64,000 bases of DNA, taken from assembly GCA_023441805.1 (NCBI GenBank), contig JAEZNO010000021.1:62001-126000 (forward strand), given 5' to 3'. Origin of the DNA: Bacteroidota bacterium (GTDB taxonomy: Bacteria; Bacteroidota; Bacteroidia; Bacteroidales; Lentimicrobiaceae). A program made the position numbers and the translations under genes. How positions within the stretch are numbered: position 1 is the first letter of the stretch; the number at the start of each line of letters is the position of its first letter. Shown piece after piece: positions 36,464 through 44,115 of the stretch. The notes beneath the pieces were generated by a model. That model searched no databases and was not told the origin of the DNA. It saw only the letters and a list, made by a program, of their open reading frames with translations.

Positions 36464-37420
36464 ATGAAGGAATACACTTATACTGAGAAGAAAGATACAC
36501 GGTCAGGTTTTGGACAAGCATTGCTTGAATTGGGAAGAAAAAACCCTCTCGTGGTTGCCCTATGTGCCGACCTTACAGGTTCTTTAAAGATGGATGCTTT
36601 TGAAAAGGAATTCCCTGATCGTTTCTTTCAGACCGGAATAGCTGAGGCCAACATGATGGGTATTGCTGCCGGTTTAGCTACAGGTGGGAAAATCCCATTT
36701 ACAGGTACTTTTGCTAATTTCTCCACCGGAAGAGTATATGATCAAATCAGACAATCAATTGCATACAGCGATAAGAATGTAAAAATTTGTGCTTCGCATG
36801 CCGGACTAACTTTAGGTGAAGATGGTGCTACTCATCAAATTCTTGAAGACATTGGTATGATGAAGATGTTGCCTAATATGGTTGTGATTAACCCTTGCGA
36901 TTATAATCAGACCCGCCTGGCAACATTAGCAATATCCGAACACATTGGCCCTGTATATCTTAGATTTGGTCGACCGAAAGTACCTAATTTTACTCCCGCA
37001 GAATATCCTTTTGAAATTGGCAAAGCAATAATGCTTAATGAAGGAAGCGATGTTACCATTTTCGCAACCGGTCATCTTGTTTGGGAAGCTATAGAAGCAG
37101 GGAAAATACTTTATGAAAAGGGTATTAATGCTGAAATTATAAATATTCATACAATCAAACCTCTTGATGTTGAAGCTGTTCTTACATCGGTAAAAAAAAC
37201 AAGATGTGTTGTGACTGCCGAAGAACATCAGATGAATGGAGGTTTAGGTGATTCGATTGCTCAATTACTGGCCATAAACCTTCCAACACCTATTGAGATG
37301 GTGGCAGTAATGGATAAATTCGGTGAAAGTGGAACCCCTGAACAGTTGATGAAAAAATATGGCCTTTCAGCAAATAATATCGTTGAGAAGGTATTAAAAG
37401 TTATCAGTCGAAAAGGGTAA
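36464..37420 (+). CDS. Transketolase, C-terminal subunit
   Basis: This 318-residue subunit holds the pyrimidine-binding and C-terminal domains. The catalytic glutamate is in FQTGIAEANMMGIAAGLA (near 60). Further blocks are TGTFANFSTGRVYDQIRQSIAY, SHAGLTLGEDGATHQ and the C-terminal EEHQMNGGLGDSIAQLL. The ATG at 36464 is preferred over a TTG two codons earlier. It completes the enzyme begun at 34191. Its stop codon directly abuts the stop of the convergent Crp/Fnr gene, with no spacer and no visible terminator. Confidence 0.95.
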   Translation: MKEYTYTEKKDTRSGFGQALLELGRKNPLVVALCADLTGSLKMDAFEKEFPDRFFQTGIAEANMMGIAAGLATGGKIPFTGTFANFSTGRVYDQIRQSIAYSDKNVKICASHAGLTLGEDGATHQILEDIGMMKMLPNMVVINPCDYNQTRLATLAISEHIGPVYLRFGRPKVPNFTPAEYPFEIGKAIMLNEGSDVTIFATGHLVWEAIEAGKILYEKGINAEIINIHTIKPLDVEAVLTSVKKTRCVVTAEEHQMNGGLGDSIAQLLAINLPTPIEMVAVMDKFGESGTPEQLMKKYGLSANNIVEKVLKVISRKG

Positions 37421-38113
37421 TTATCCTATCTTACTTATTGTTTCGAGCATGGGGATGTTAAGAAGGTGAATTGTATCTCCTTCTATAGCGATTATCTTTT
37501 CATCCTTAAATGTTTTAAGTGCTCTTACTACACTTTCTTTTGTCATTCCACACATATCAGCCATGTCCTGACGAGTGAGACATGAGGTGAAAGGATTCTT
37601 TCGATATACCACCTGCGATAACCTGAGTAATGTTTCAGCCATCCTGCCTGGTATTTGCTTATGTGTAATGTTGGTCAATTGATTGAATAAATCAATTGAT
37701 TGCCTGCTGATTTTACTGATAAAATCGCTAGCGAACCTAAAGTTATTTTTAACAAGATCCTGAAAAATCTCAGATGAAACAAGACAAACGGTAGTTTCTT
37801 CACAAGCTATTGCGGTGAAATGGTGACGTTTATCAACATAAGCCCCCGGTGCAAAGATATACTCCACAGGACGTACAAAACCAATTATAATTTTCTTTTC
37901 ATCCTCACCTTCAACAAAACATTTCACCAAACCGGAAGTAACGCAAACAAAATCATGGCAGGGCGATCCCTGTTTGAAAATGATCTCACCTGGTGAATAG
38001 TGCATTCCGACTCTTGATTGATTTACCAAACAAAGCTCTTCATCGTTTAAATCAGCGAAAATGTCAGATCTGTTTTTACAATGAAGGCAGTGTGTTGTAG
38101 TAACTTTACTCAT
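37421..38113 (-). CDS. Crp/Fnr-family transcriptional regulator
   Basis: This regulator is divergent from the cytochrome operon. I start it at the ATG at 38113 (230 residues), which has a GTGAGGG Shine-Dalgarno-like stretch; an ATG eight codons upstream lies inside the FNR palindrome. It has a cyclic-nucleotide-fold sensor domain (about 20-140) and a C-terminal winged helix with TRQDMADMCGMTKESVVRAL (about 172-191). The recognition helix keeps the Glu and Arg (E-SVV-R) that in FNR (E-TIS-R) read TTGAT/ATCAA half-sites. N-terminal cysteines form THCLHC, and others follow in ELCLVN and SPCHDFVC. Whether these hold a redox cluster is open. It probably controls the cytochrome genes in response to redox or anaerobiosis. 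Confidence 0.9.
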   Translation of the reverse strand: MSKVTTTHCLHCKNRSDIFADLNDEELCLVNQSRVGMHYSPGEIIFKQGSPCHDFVCVTSGLVKCFVEGEDEKKIIIGFVRPVEYIFAPGAYVDKRHHFTAIACEETTVCLVSSEIFQDLVKNNFRFASDFISKISRQSIDLFNQLTNITHKQIPGRMAETLLRLSQVVYRKNPFTSCLTRQDMADMCGMTKESVVRALKTFKDEKIIAIEGDTIHLLNIPMLETISKIG

Positions 38114-38131
38114 AAAAACCCTCACTTGGAT

Positions 38132-38155
38132 ATGCATTGATGTAAATCAATGCAT
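38132..38155. promoter_or_regulatory. FNR-type palindromic operator between crp/fnr and the cytochrome operon
   Basis: The core TTGAT-GTAA-ATCAA (38137-38150) is the exact FNR consensus. The symmetry extends to perfect 10-base arms, ATGCATTGAT (38132-38141) and ATCAATGCAT (38146-38155). It lies 19 bases upstream of the regulator start (minus strand) and 99 bases upstream of the cytochrome operon start (plus strand), so it can serve autoregulation and operon control together. Confidence 0.8.
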
Positions 38156-38182
38156 GTGTTGTTATTTGTCTCTTTGTGAGTA

Positions 38183-38190
38183 CAAAAATA
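38183..38190 (-). promoter_or_regulatory. Candidate -7 box for the Crp/Fnr gene
   Basis: On the minus strand TATTTTTG (38190-38183) matches TAnnTTTG. If used, transcription would begin near 38176 and the FNR palindrome would lie within the leader, a repressing position. No -33 box is apparent. Confidence 0.35.
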
Positions 38191-38254
38191 TCAATTTTCC
38201 GTCACATACAGGTACGTATATAATTAGTTTCTTTGATCAACCAAAATCAAACCA

Positions 38255-38641
38255 ATGATGAACCTCTTTAAGACTAAGAAAGTTACAAGGTTTGCACTTG
38301 CAGGTGCACTTGCAATTACCTTATTATCAGGGTGTGAGTATGAATATATTCAAGAGCCGACACCTGAACCTATCACCACAGAGCTCAAATTTTCAACCGA
38401 CATTATTCCAATTTTTACTGCCAGTTGTGCCGGTAATTGTCATGGCGGAAATATACCTCCAAATTTGACACCCGAAAAAGCATACAATGAACTTACACAA
38501 AATGGTATGATTGATGTCGCTAATCCCGCCAACAGTTTGATCTACACTACAATGGCAACAGGTAGTATGAAACAGTATTCCAAACCGGGTGACGCACAAA
38601 AAGTGCTGGCATGGATTCAGCAAGGTGCAAAAAACAATTAA
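38255..38641 (+). CDS. Small cytochrome c-like lipoprotein with CX3CH motif
   Basis: This 128-residue lipoprotein has its lipobox LLSGC with Cys near residue 27. The mature part begins with an acidic and proline-rich linker, then FSTDIIPIFTASCAGNCHGG, where CAGNCH is a CX3CH variant of the c-type heme motif. A later methionine in TMATGSMKQY could be the distal ligand. The pattern resembles the short monoheme or planctomycete-type cytochrome domains common in Bacteroidota. It is the first gene of the cytochrome operon, so an electron-transfer role is plausible, but heme attachment to CX3CH needs proof. Confidence 0.8.
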   Translation: MMNLFKTKKVTRFALAGALAITLLSGCEYEYIQEPTPEPITTELKFSTDIIPIFTASCAGNCHGGNIPPNLTPEKAYNELTQNGMIDVANPANSLIYTTMATGSMKQYSKPGDAQKVLAWIQQGAKNN

Positions 38642-38671
38642 CCAGATCATTTCTAAAAGACAAGAAAGACC

Positions 38672-39601
38672 ATGAAAAAGACTTTAAAAATATCAGGAAT
38701 GATGATGATTTTAATTGCATCATTCCTATTTAGTAATATTAGTGTTTTTGCTCAGGATGAACCGGAATCAGTTCCTGAAGAACAACCTAAAGAAAGGCCT
38801 GCTCGTCCCGCTTTTGAAAGTGGTATCATTTTCGACGATGCTTCTACCACCATTCAGCCATCAAATACACTGGAAATGGTAATTCAGCACAGATTTGGTG
38901 TTATGCAAAATGGTATTGAAGACCTCTATGGTATTTGGGCACCTTCAAACATTCGCCTTGGTGTTAACTACAGTATCCTGAATAATTTGATGATTGGTTT
39001 TGGTACAACCAAATTCAACAAATTACAGGATTTCCAGGCTAAATACAATGTTATTCAACAAACCCGCTCTGGTTCAATTCCGGTTACTGTTTCAGTCTAT
39101 GAAATAGTAGCTATAAATGGTATGCATAAAGATAACTTTGGTGTAAACTATAAGTTCTCTAATAGAATGTCATACTTCACTCAGGTGATTGTCTCAAGAA
39201 GGTTTAATGATAACTTCTCACTGCAATTCGCACCTTCTTTCACACATTATAATTCTCTTGATTCATTAATGGATCACGATAGATTTTCCCTTTCAGCTGC
39301 AGCAAGGTATAAGTTCTCTCCACAAAGCTCTATTATTTTCTCAGGCACATGGCCTCTTTACATCCAGAGCCTGTCAGAACAAAATAAGGCTTTCAATGAG
39401 GCTCAGAAAGAACTTGGTAATCGCGTAAAACCGAATATTACTATCGGATGGGAGATTTCAACCAGTACACACGCATTCCATCTATATCTTGGTTCTGCCC
39501 AGAATATTCTTCCACAAGAAAATATTATGCTTAATAAAAATGATTTCTTTGACGGAGGCATTCTTCTTGGTTTGAATGTCACACGACTCTGGGGCTTTTA
39601 A
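38672..39601 (+). CDS. DUF5777 family outer-membrane beta-barrel protein
   Basis: This 309-residue protein has a signal peptide (about 1-27, ending SVFAQ) and an acidic, proline-rich stretch (DEPESVPEEQPKERPARP). It then has amphipathic beta strands ending in the aromatic VTRLWGF, as expected for an outer-membrane barrel. It matches DUF5777, a family often encoded beside c-type cytochromes in Bacteroidota. The function is unknown; a conduit or scaffold for outer-membrane electron transfer is possible by context only. It lies 30 bases after the lipoprotein gene and 41 bases before the monoheme cytochrome gene. Confidence 0.85.
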   Translation: MKKTLKISGMMMILIASFLFSNISVFAQDEPESVPEEQPKERPARPAFESGIIFDDASTTIQPSNTLEMVIQHRFGVMQNGIEDLYGIWAPSNIRLGVNYSILNNLMIGFGTTKFNKLQDFQAKYNVIQQTRSGSIPVTVSVYEIVAINGMHKDNFGVNYKFSNRMSYFTQVIVSRRFNDNFSLQFAPSFTHYNSLDSLMDHDRFSLSAAARYKFSPQSSIIFSGTWPLYIQSLSEQNKAFNEAQKELGNRVKPNITIGWEISTSTHAFHLYLGSAQNILPQENIMLNKNDFFDGGILLGLNVTRLWGF

Positions 39602-39642
39602 TAGTAAACGAAATATTTAATCAATCCAAAATAATTAAATCA

Positions 39643-40047
39643 ATGAAAAATCTAGTATTACTCGGTAGTGTGATTGTATTCATGATCGCAACTATGTCAA
39701 TGATTCAAAAACCAGGTGAGCCCTGGAATATTCCTGCTAAATATAAAAGTATGAAGAGCACAGTTAAAGCAGGCAGCCCAAGCATTAACGCTGAAGGTAA
39801 AGAGCTCTACAACAAACATTGCAAATCATGCCATGGTGCTAAAGGTTTGGGCGATGGTCCAAAAGCCGCAAGTATGAAAACCAGTACCGGTGACTTTTCA
39901 TCAAAAGCATTCCAGGCTCAGGCTGATGGTGAAATCTACTACCAGTCATTTGTTGGTCGCGGTGAAATGCCAAACTTCGAAAAGAAGATCACTGACGAAG
40001 ACGACAGATGGGCAGTTGTAGGTTACATCCGTACAATGAAAAAATAA
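39643..40047 (+). CDS. Monoheme cytochrome c, class I
   Basis: This 134-residue periplasmic cytochrome has a signal or anchor segment (about 1-22). The heme motif CKSCH is in LYNKHCKSCHGAKGLGDGPKA (near 61-65), and the probable methionine ligand is in GEMPNFEKKI (near 108). The fold ends in RWAVVGYIRTMKK, as in class I cytochromes. It is very similar to the cytochrome at 44116, sharing VPAKYK-MKS-VKAG-PSIN and long identical runs around the heme. It could shuttle electrons from the heptaheme/b complex to the outer membrane. Confidence 0.93.
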   Translation: MKNLVLLGSVIVFMIATMSMIQKPGEPWNIPAKYKSMKSTVKAGSPSINAEGKELYNKHCKSCHGAKGLGDGPKAASMKTSTGDFSSKAFQAQADGEIYYQSFVGRGEMPNFEKKITDEDDRWAVVGYIRTMKK

Positions 40048-40120
40048 TATTGGATTCTGAGGATGAGAGCTTTAAGATTCTAAGTTCTCATCCTTTGATT
40101 TTCAATGATAACTCAACAAA

Positions 40121-41101
40121 ATGACAAAAAGAAAAAGTATCATAAAACAATTGTATGCCCCTGGTTTTGTGGCTACTCTTTTCGTGTTCTTTATGATCCT
40201 TTCAGCAGCTACTGATAAATCAGCGACACTTTCTGAAGAAAGTCAGATGTGCCTGAAATGTCATGGAGGTGCTCACTATGTTCTTAGTGATACTACATCA
40301 GGCGATGAAGTAACTCTCAGGATGTATCATGAATTACGTATAGACCCGGCAAAACTGGCTAACTCAACTCATGGCGCATTTAAGTGTACCGATTGCCATT
40401 CGTCTGATTATGAAATGATCCCCCACCCTGTTAGTGTAAAATTTGAAAGCGACTATGCCTGCCTTGATTGCCATGGCGGTGATGAAGCTTACGCTAGTTT
40501 TAATTTTGAGACTATAGAGGCTGAATACTCCGAAAGTGTTCATGCTAAGCTATTAGGTGACAACTTTACTTGTTGGAGTTGCCATAATCCTCATTATTAT
40601 AAACTGTCGAGAGACATCTCAATTGTTGACCGTGTTGCAGTCGATAATCAGATGTGCTTGCAGTGTCATGGTAATGAAATTAAATTTAGCGACCTCACTG
40701 ACGAGAAAATTCCTAATCTGATTAATAAGCACGATTGGTTGCCAAATCAGGCACTTCACTTTACTAAAGTCAGATGTATTGATTGCCATGCAAAGCAAAA
40801 TGACAGTATCATGGTTGCCCACCTGATTCAGGGTGGCGACAAAGCTGTTAAAAATTGCGTTGAGTGTCATTCTACTAATACTATCTTATTAAGCTCACTT
40901 TATAAGTTTGAAGTTCAACAAGAGCGTAACGAGGCAGGATTTTATAATAGTGTTATCCTGAATCAGGCTTATATGATAAGTGCTAATAGAAACTACTATC
41001 TGAACATTGCTAGTTTTGTATTAGTAGGAATTACTCTATTAGCAATTGCTTTCCATGCATTTTTAAGATACCGTAAAGCCCAAAATCATGCAAGAGAATA
41101 A
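40121..41101 (+). CDS. Heptaheme c-type cytochrome with C-terminal membrane anchor (CbcA-like architecture)
   Basis: This 326-residue multiheme cytochrome has an N-terminal hydrophobic segment (about 13-30). Seven CxxCH motifs start at residues 44, 89, 114, 151, 179, 219 and 246, and a C-terminal membrane helix (about 291-314) is followed by positive residues. Extra histidines between the motifs can give bis-His ligation. The gene overlaps the following cytochrome b gene by 14 bases, so the two probably form one quinol-oxidising bc-type complex facing the periplasm. A heptaheme c subunit next to a diheme b subunit is the arrangement of Geobacter CbcBA. I base this on architecture, not on alignment. 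Confidence 0.92.
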   Translation: MTKRKSIIKQLYAPGFVATLFVFFMILSAATDKSATLSEESQMCLKCHGGAHYVLSDTTSGDEVTLRMYHELRIDPAKLANSTHGAFKCTDCHSSDYEMIPHPVSVKFESDYACLDCHGGDEAYASFNFETIEAEYSESVHAKLLGDNFTCWSCHNPHYYKLSRDISIVDRVAVDNQMCLQCHGNEIKFSDLTDEKIPNLINKHDWLPNQALHFTKVRCIDCHAKQNDSIMVAHLIQGGDKAVKNCVECHSTNTILLSSLYKFEVQQERNEAGFYNSVILNQAYMISANRNYYLNIASFVLVGITLLAIAFHAFLRYRKAQNHARE

Positions 41102-41711
41102 AATTTATTTATATCCGGTTTGGGTAAGACTATGGCATGCTTCAAACGCTATACTTATCTTACTTTTAATATTCTCAGGCATTAGCATGCAATATGCCAG
41201 CGCTGATTCACCTTTACTTAGTTTTAATGTTGCAGTCCCAATCCATAATGTCTGTGGAATGTTATTGACAGCATTCTATGCAATATTTATCATTGGCAAC
41301 CTTGCTACAGGCAATGGTAAATATTACAGGATAAAAATAAAAGGCTTTGTAAAAGATCTACTCAAGCAAGCCAGGTATTATTCCTATGGTATGTTTAAGG
41401 GTGAATCTGCACCTTTCTCGATTAACAAGGAGCGTAAGTTCAATCCGATACAAAAATTGACTTATGTTTCAGTTATGTACTTATGTCTGCCTCTGCTGTT
41501 TATCACAGGATGGGCATTATTGTTCCCCGAAACTATTGCTACCAGCTTCCTTAAATATGGCGGCATTACACTAACAAGTGTATTCCATGCAGCGATTGGT
41601 TTCTTTGTCTCGCTTTTTTTAATTATCCATATTTATTTCTGTACAGTTGGTCATACTCCGGTATCTAATTTCAAGAGTATGGTTAACGGCTATCATGAAA
41701 CCCACAACTAA
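41088..41711 (+). CDS. Cytochrome b subunit (FdnI/HydC type)
   Basis: This 207-residue integral membrane protein has four or five helices. Candidate heme b ligands are His17 in RLWHASN, His53 in VPIHNVCG, and His167 and His181 in VFHAAIGFFVSLFLIIHIYF; these match the histidines of formate dehydrogenase or hydrogenase cytochrome b subunits, which bind two hemes b. It would oxidise menaquinol and pass electrons to the heptaheme partner encoded upstream, with which it overlaps by 14 bases. The catalytic partners usual for FdnI or HydC (molybdoenzyme, hydrogenase) are absent here. Confidence 0.92.
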   Translation: MQENKIYLYPVWVRLWHASNAILILLLIFSGISMQYASADSPLLSFNVAVPIHNVCGMLLTAFYAIFIIGNLATGNGKYYRIKIKGFVKDLLKQARYYSYGMFKGESAPFSINKERKFNPIQKLTYVSVMYLCLPLLFITGWALLFPETIATSFLKYGGITLTSVFHAAIGFFVSLFLIIHIYFCTVGHTPVSNFKSMVNGYHETHN

Positions 41712-41742
41712 ATCACACACAAACAAAAAAAAACGATTGCTT

Positions 41743-43080
41743 ATGAAAAGAACCTCAAAAATGTTTACCATGATGGCAGCAGGTTTGCTGATCGCAGGTA
41801 ACCTTTTTATTATCGGTTGTACTAAAGAAGGTCCTGCCGGAATGGCCGGATTAAACGGTAAAGATGGTAAGGACGGTGTCGATGGTACTGATGGAACTGC
41901 TACTTGTATGCAATGCCACAGTCCTGAAGGAATTGAACTTGCTGCTACTCAGTACCAATTATCAAAACATAGTTATGGTGAAGCTGCTTTTGAAGAGGCT
42001 GGAAGTAACACTTGCGGTCCTTGCCATTTGTCAGAATCATTCAAGTATGTATGTGCCAATAACGTTCCGGCTACATTCTCACTTAATCCTTCAACCAATA
42101 AGTATGTAAACGATTATGCATCAAGCACAGCTTCAGCTTATGGTGAAATTACATGTTCAACTTGCCATTCAAGCATCCACACTACTTATGGTGAAGGTGA
42201 CCTTGCTCTGACAACTGTTGCTCCAGTTCCATTAACCATGTGGGGCGGTACGAAGACTATCAATCTAACTGCCGATAACGGAAGAAGTAATCTTTGCGTA
42301 AAATGTCATCAACCACGTCCTTTTACCCAGGCTCTTATTGATGGTAATGTACTTGATTATGCTGAACTTATTAGCAATCCAACCGGATATGTCTTTGATC
42401 CTAACGCTACTACCGGTAATAAAATGAGACCGGCTTACAGAACACATACTCACTATGGAACAGCCGGTGCAATTTATGCAGGCGTTGGTGGTGTTGAATT
42501 CCCCGGTGTTGCTTATCAAAACTCAGCACACACATTTGTTGCATCATGCCAGGATTGCCATATGGCTGATATGCAGGGTGCTTCAGGTGGTCACACATTC
42601 TTTACAAAAGGCAACTTCAATGGTTGTAATGTTGATGGTTGCCACACTAATGTTAATGCATCTTCAGAATTCTACTGGACAAGCCCAAGAGCTGAAATTA
42701 AATCTCTGCTCAACCAGCTTGCAGAAGCTCTGAAAATCGACGGCGTTGAGCTTCTTAACAGAAACCCTGATGCAGAACACAACTTGTGGGCTGCTAATAC
42801 TGATAATCATTATGATGGTTATCTAAATATTTATGACCCACAGACTAACCCTGCAGGTATCGAGAACAACCCTTCAATGTTCCAGAATCCAAGTCCATCA
42901 AATTCATGGACTGCTGAGCAGAAGGCTTACAATGCTTCTTTACCAAAAGTTTCTATTACTAACGCTCAGATGGGAGCTCTCATTAACTTCCAACTTTGCT
43001 TAAGGGATTACAGCTTAGGTATTCACAATTATAAATATACTAAAGCTCTGTTGATGAATTCAATTTCAGCTCTACAGTAG
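41743..43080 (+). CDS. Hexaheme c-type cytochrome lipoprotein with collagen-like linker
   Basis: From ATG 41743 the protein has 445 residues; a longer frame upstream overlaps the cytochrome b gene and lacks a signal. The lipobox is FIIGC (Cys26). Eight consecutive Gly-X-Y triplets follow (glycines at 30, 33, 36, 39, 42, 45, 48, 51), a collagen-like spacer. Then come CxxCH motifs starting at 55, 91, 138, 185 and 269, and a CX4CH variant (CNVDGCH) at 295. The C-terminal block GIHNYKYTKALLMNSI resembles the end of NrfA- or OTR-type multiheme proteins. It is the last gene of the operon, before a strong terminator. It may be a surface-exposed electron acceptor or reductase; the substrate is unknown. 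Confidence 0.92.
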   Translation: MKRTSKMFTMMAAGLLIAGNLFIIGCTKEGPAGMAGLNGKDGKDGVDGTDGTATCMQCHSPEGIELAATQYQLSKHSYGEAAFEEAGSNTCGPCHLSESFKYVCANNVPATFSLNPSTNKYVNDYASSTASAYGEITCSTCHSSIHTTYGEGDLALTTVAPVPLTMWGGTKTINLTADNGRSNLCVKCHQPRPFTQALIDGNVLDYAELISNPTGYVFDPNATTGNKMRPAYRTHTHYGTAGAIYAGVGGVEFPGVAYQNSAHTFVASCQDCHMADMQGASGGHTFFTKGNFNGCNVDGCHTNVNASSEFYWTSPRAEIKSLLNQLAEALKIDGVELLNRNPDAEHNLWAANTDNHYDGYLNIYDPQTNPAGIENNPSMFQNPSPSNSWTAEQKAYNASLPKVSITNAQMGALINFQLCLRDYSLGIHNYKYTKALLMNSISALQ

Positions 43081-43096
43081 CATTTAACAAAACTTT

Positions 43097-43131
43097 AAAA
43101 GCCGCTGCTACCCAAAAGCAGCGGCTTTTTT
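43097..43131 (+). terminator. Terminator of the cytochrome operon
   Basis: A perfect 13-bp stem, AAAAGCCGCTGCT (43097-43109) and AGCAGCGGCTTTT (43117-43129), with a 7-base loop and a run of six T lies 17 bases after the hexaheme gene. It is a classical intrinsic terminator. Confidence 0.92.
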
Positions 43132-43213
43132 AATGCTCTTATTTTCAGTACTTTTACATCCTTATTAAAATTACTCCCTAAAGCATAATTATTAGAATTA
43201 TTATAGTTGACCT

Positions 43214-43894
43214 ATGAGAAAGCTCCCTATTTTACTTGCATTAATTCTAATCTCTATCATTGCTAAACCTCAAAAAGTGGAATTAGCTTTACAATCAGGA
43301 GCGAGTGTACCTGTTCTTGATTTTGCATCTACGGACCTTACTAGCGGGAGTTTTGCAATGACAGGATTTGCCGCTTCAGCTCAACTTAAATCTTCAATCA
43401 AAGGTAATTGGGGTGTTTTCATTCAGGCAGGCATTCAACTAAATCCAATAGAAGTAAGCTTGCTTGGTTATGAAAAAGTTAAAGCCGATCCTTTTCTCGA
43501 TGATATTTATATCCGTAGTGATCCTTTTAAAACTATTGAATTTACAGCCGGCCCTACTTACAAATGGCAAGTACTAAATAAGATGACAATTGAAGGAAAA
43601 CTTGATGCAGGAATTATGGTAGCATCAACCCCTTACCAGCTTAATAAACCGAACTATTTCATTGTGGGCCCGTCCTACTTCGAAATTACTCCTTCAACCG
43701 ACTATTGTTTTACATTTGGAGGAGGTATTTCATTTATTTATGATATTACAACATGCTATTCATTAGCCTTTAACACTCAATATCTTCAGGCCGCCGGGAA
43801 ATTCAAATTTATCCAGGGACAATCACTTCGAACAGAATCGAAAAATATTAATCTATGGAATAACAATCTTGCACTGATTATTAATTTGTTTTGA
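43214..43894 (+). CDS. Outer-membrane beta-barrel protein of unknown function
   Basis: This 226-residue protein has a signal peptide (about 1-19, ending AKPQ) and alternating amphipathic strands, ending in LWNNNLALIINLF, whose last residue is aromatic as in outer-membrane barrels. It resembles generic 'outer membrane beta-barrel' proteins of Bacteroidota. It lies between the two cytochrome units, after a terminator and before the second FNR palindrome. A role in the same process is suggested by position only. Confidence 0.75.
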   Translation: MRKLPILLALILISIIAKPQKVELALQSGASVPVLDFASTDLTSGSFAMTGFAASAQLKSSIKGNWGVFIQAGIQLNPIEVSLLGYEKVKADPFLDDIYIRSDPFKTIEFTAGPTYKWQVLNKMTIEGKLDAGIMVASTPYQLNKPNYFIVGPSYFEITPSTDYCFTFGGGISFIYDITTCYSLAFNTQYLQAAGKFKFIQGQSLRTESKNINLWNNNLALIINLF

Positions 43895-43942
43895 TCTTCT
43901 AATTAATCCTAACTTATTCATAACTCTGATTCCCCAACAGGC

Positions 43943-43956
43943 TTGATTTATATCAA
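43943..43956. promoter_or_regulatory. FNR-type operator upstream of the second cytochrome unit
   Basis: TTGAT-TTAT-ATCAA (43943-43956) is a second exact match to the FNR consensus. Its centre is about 167 bases before the cytochrome c ATG and roughly 80 bases before the -7 box at 44023. Confidence 0.75.
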
Positions 43957-44022
43957 TCAAAATGCGCATTTAAAACAATCCACACGTACTTCAGAGGACG
44001 TATGTACTAATTGATATATATC

Positions 44023-44030
44023 TATCTTTG
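44023..44030 (+). promoter_or_regulatory. Promoter -7 box of the second monoheme cytochrome gene
   Basis: TATCTTTG matches TAnnTTTG. No TTTG lies at the standard distance, which fits a promoter that needs an activator. Transcription would start near 44037 and place the FNR palindrome at about -87. Confidence 0.5.
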
Positions 44031-44115
44031 AGAAGTAAATAATCTTCGATCAACTTTGATCTTAGATTATACGACGAACATTTAATCCAAACAAACAAAA
44101 AACAAATCAACAAAG

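Noticed and set aside
38114..38137. Upstream ATG for the Crp/Fnr regulator
   Set aside because: It would start inside the FNR palindrome, adds eight residues not typical of the family, and lacks a Shine-Dalgarno stretch, whereas the ATG at 38113 has one.
38113..38255. Cobalamin or other riboswitch in the regulator-cytochrome intergenic region
   Set aside because: No conserved riboswitch core is visible; the only strong signal is the short FNR palindrome.
41647..41742. Longer start for the hexaheme lipoprotein overlapping the cytochrome b gene
   Set aside because: The extension has no signal peptide and would put the lipobox 58 residues in; the ATG at 41743 gives a normal lipoprotein signal.
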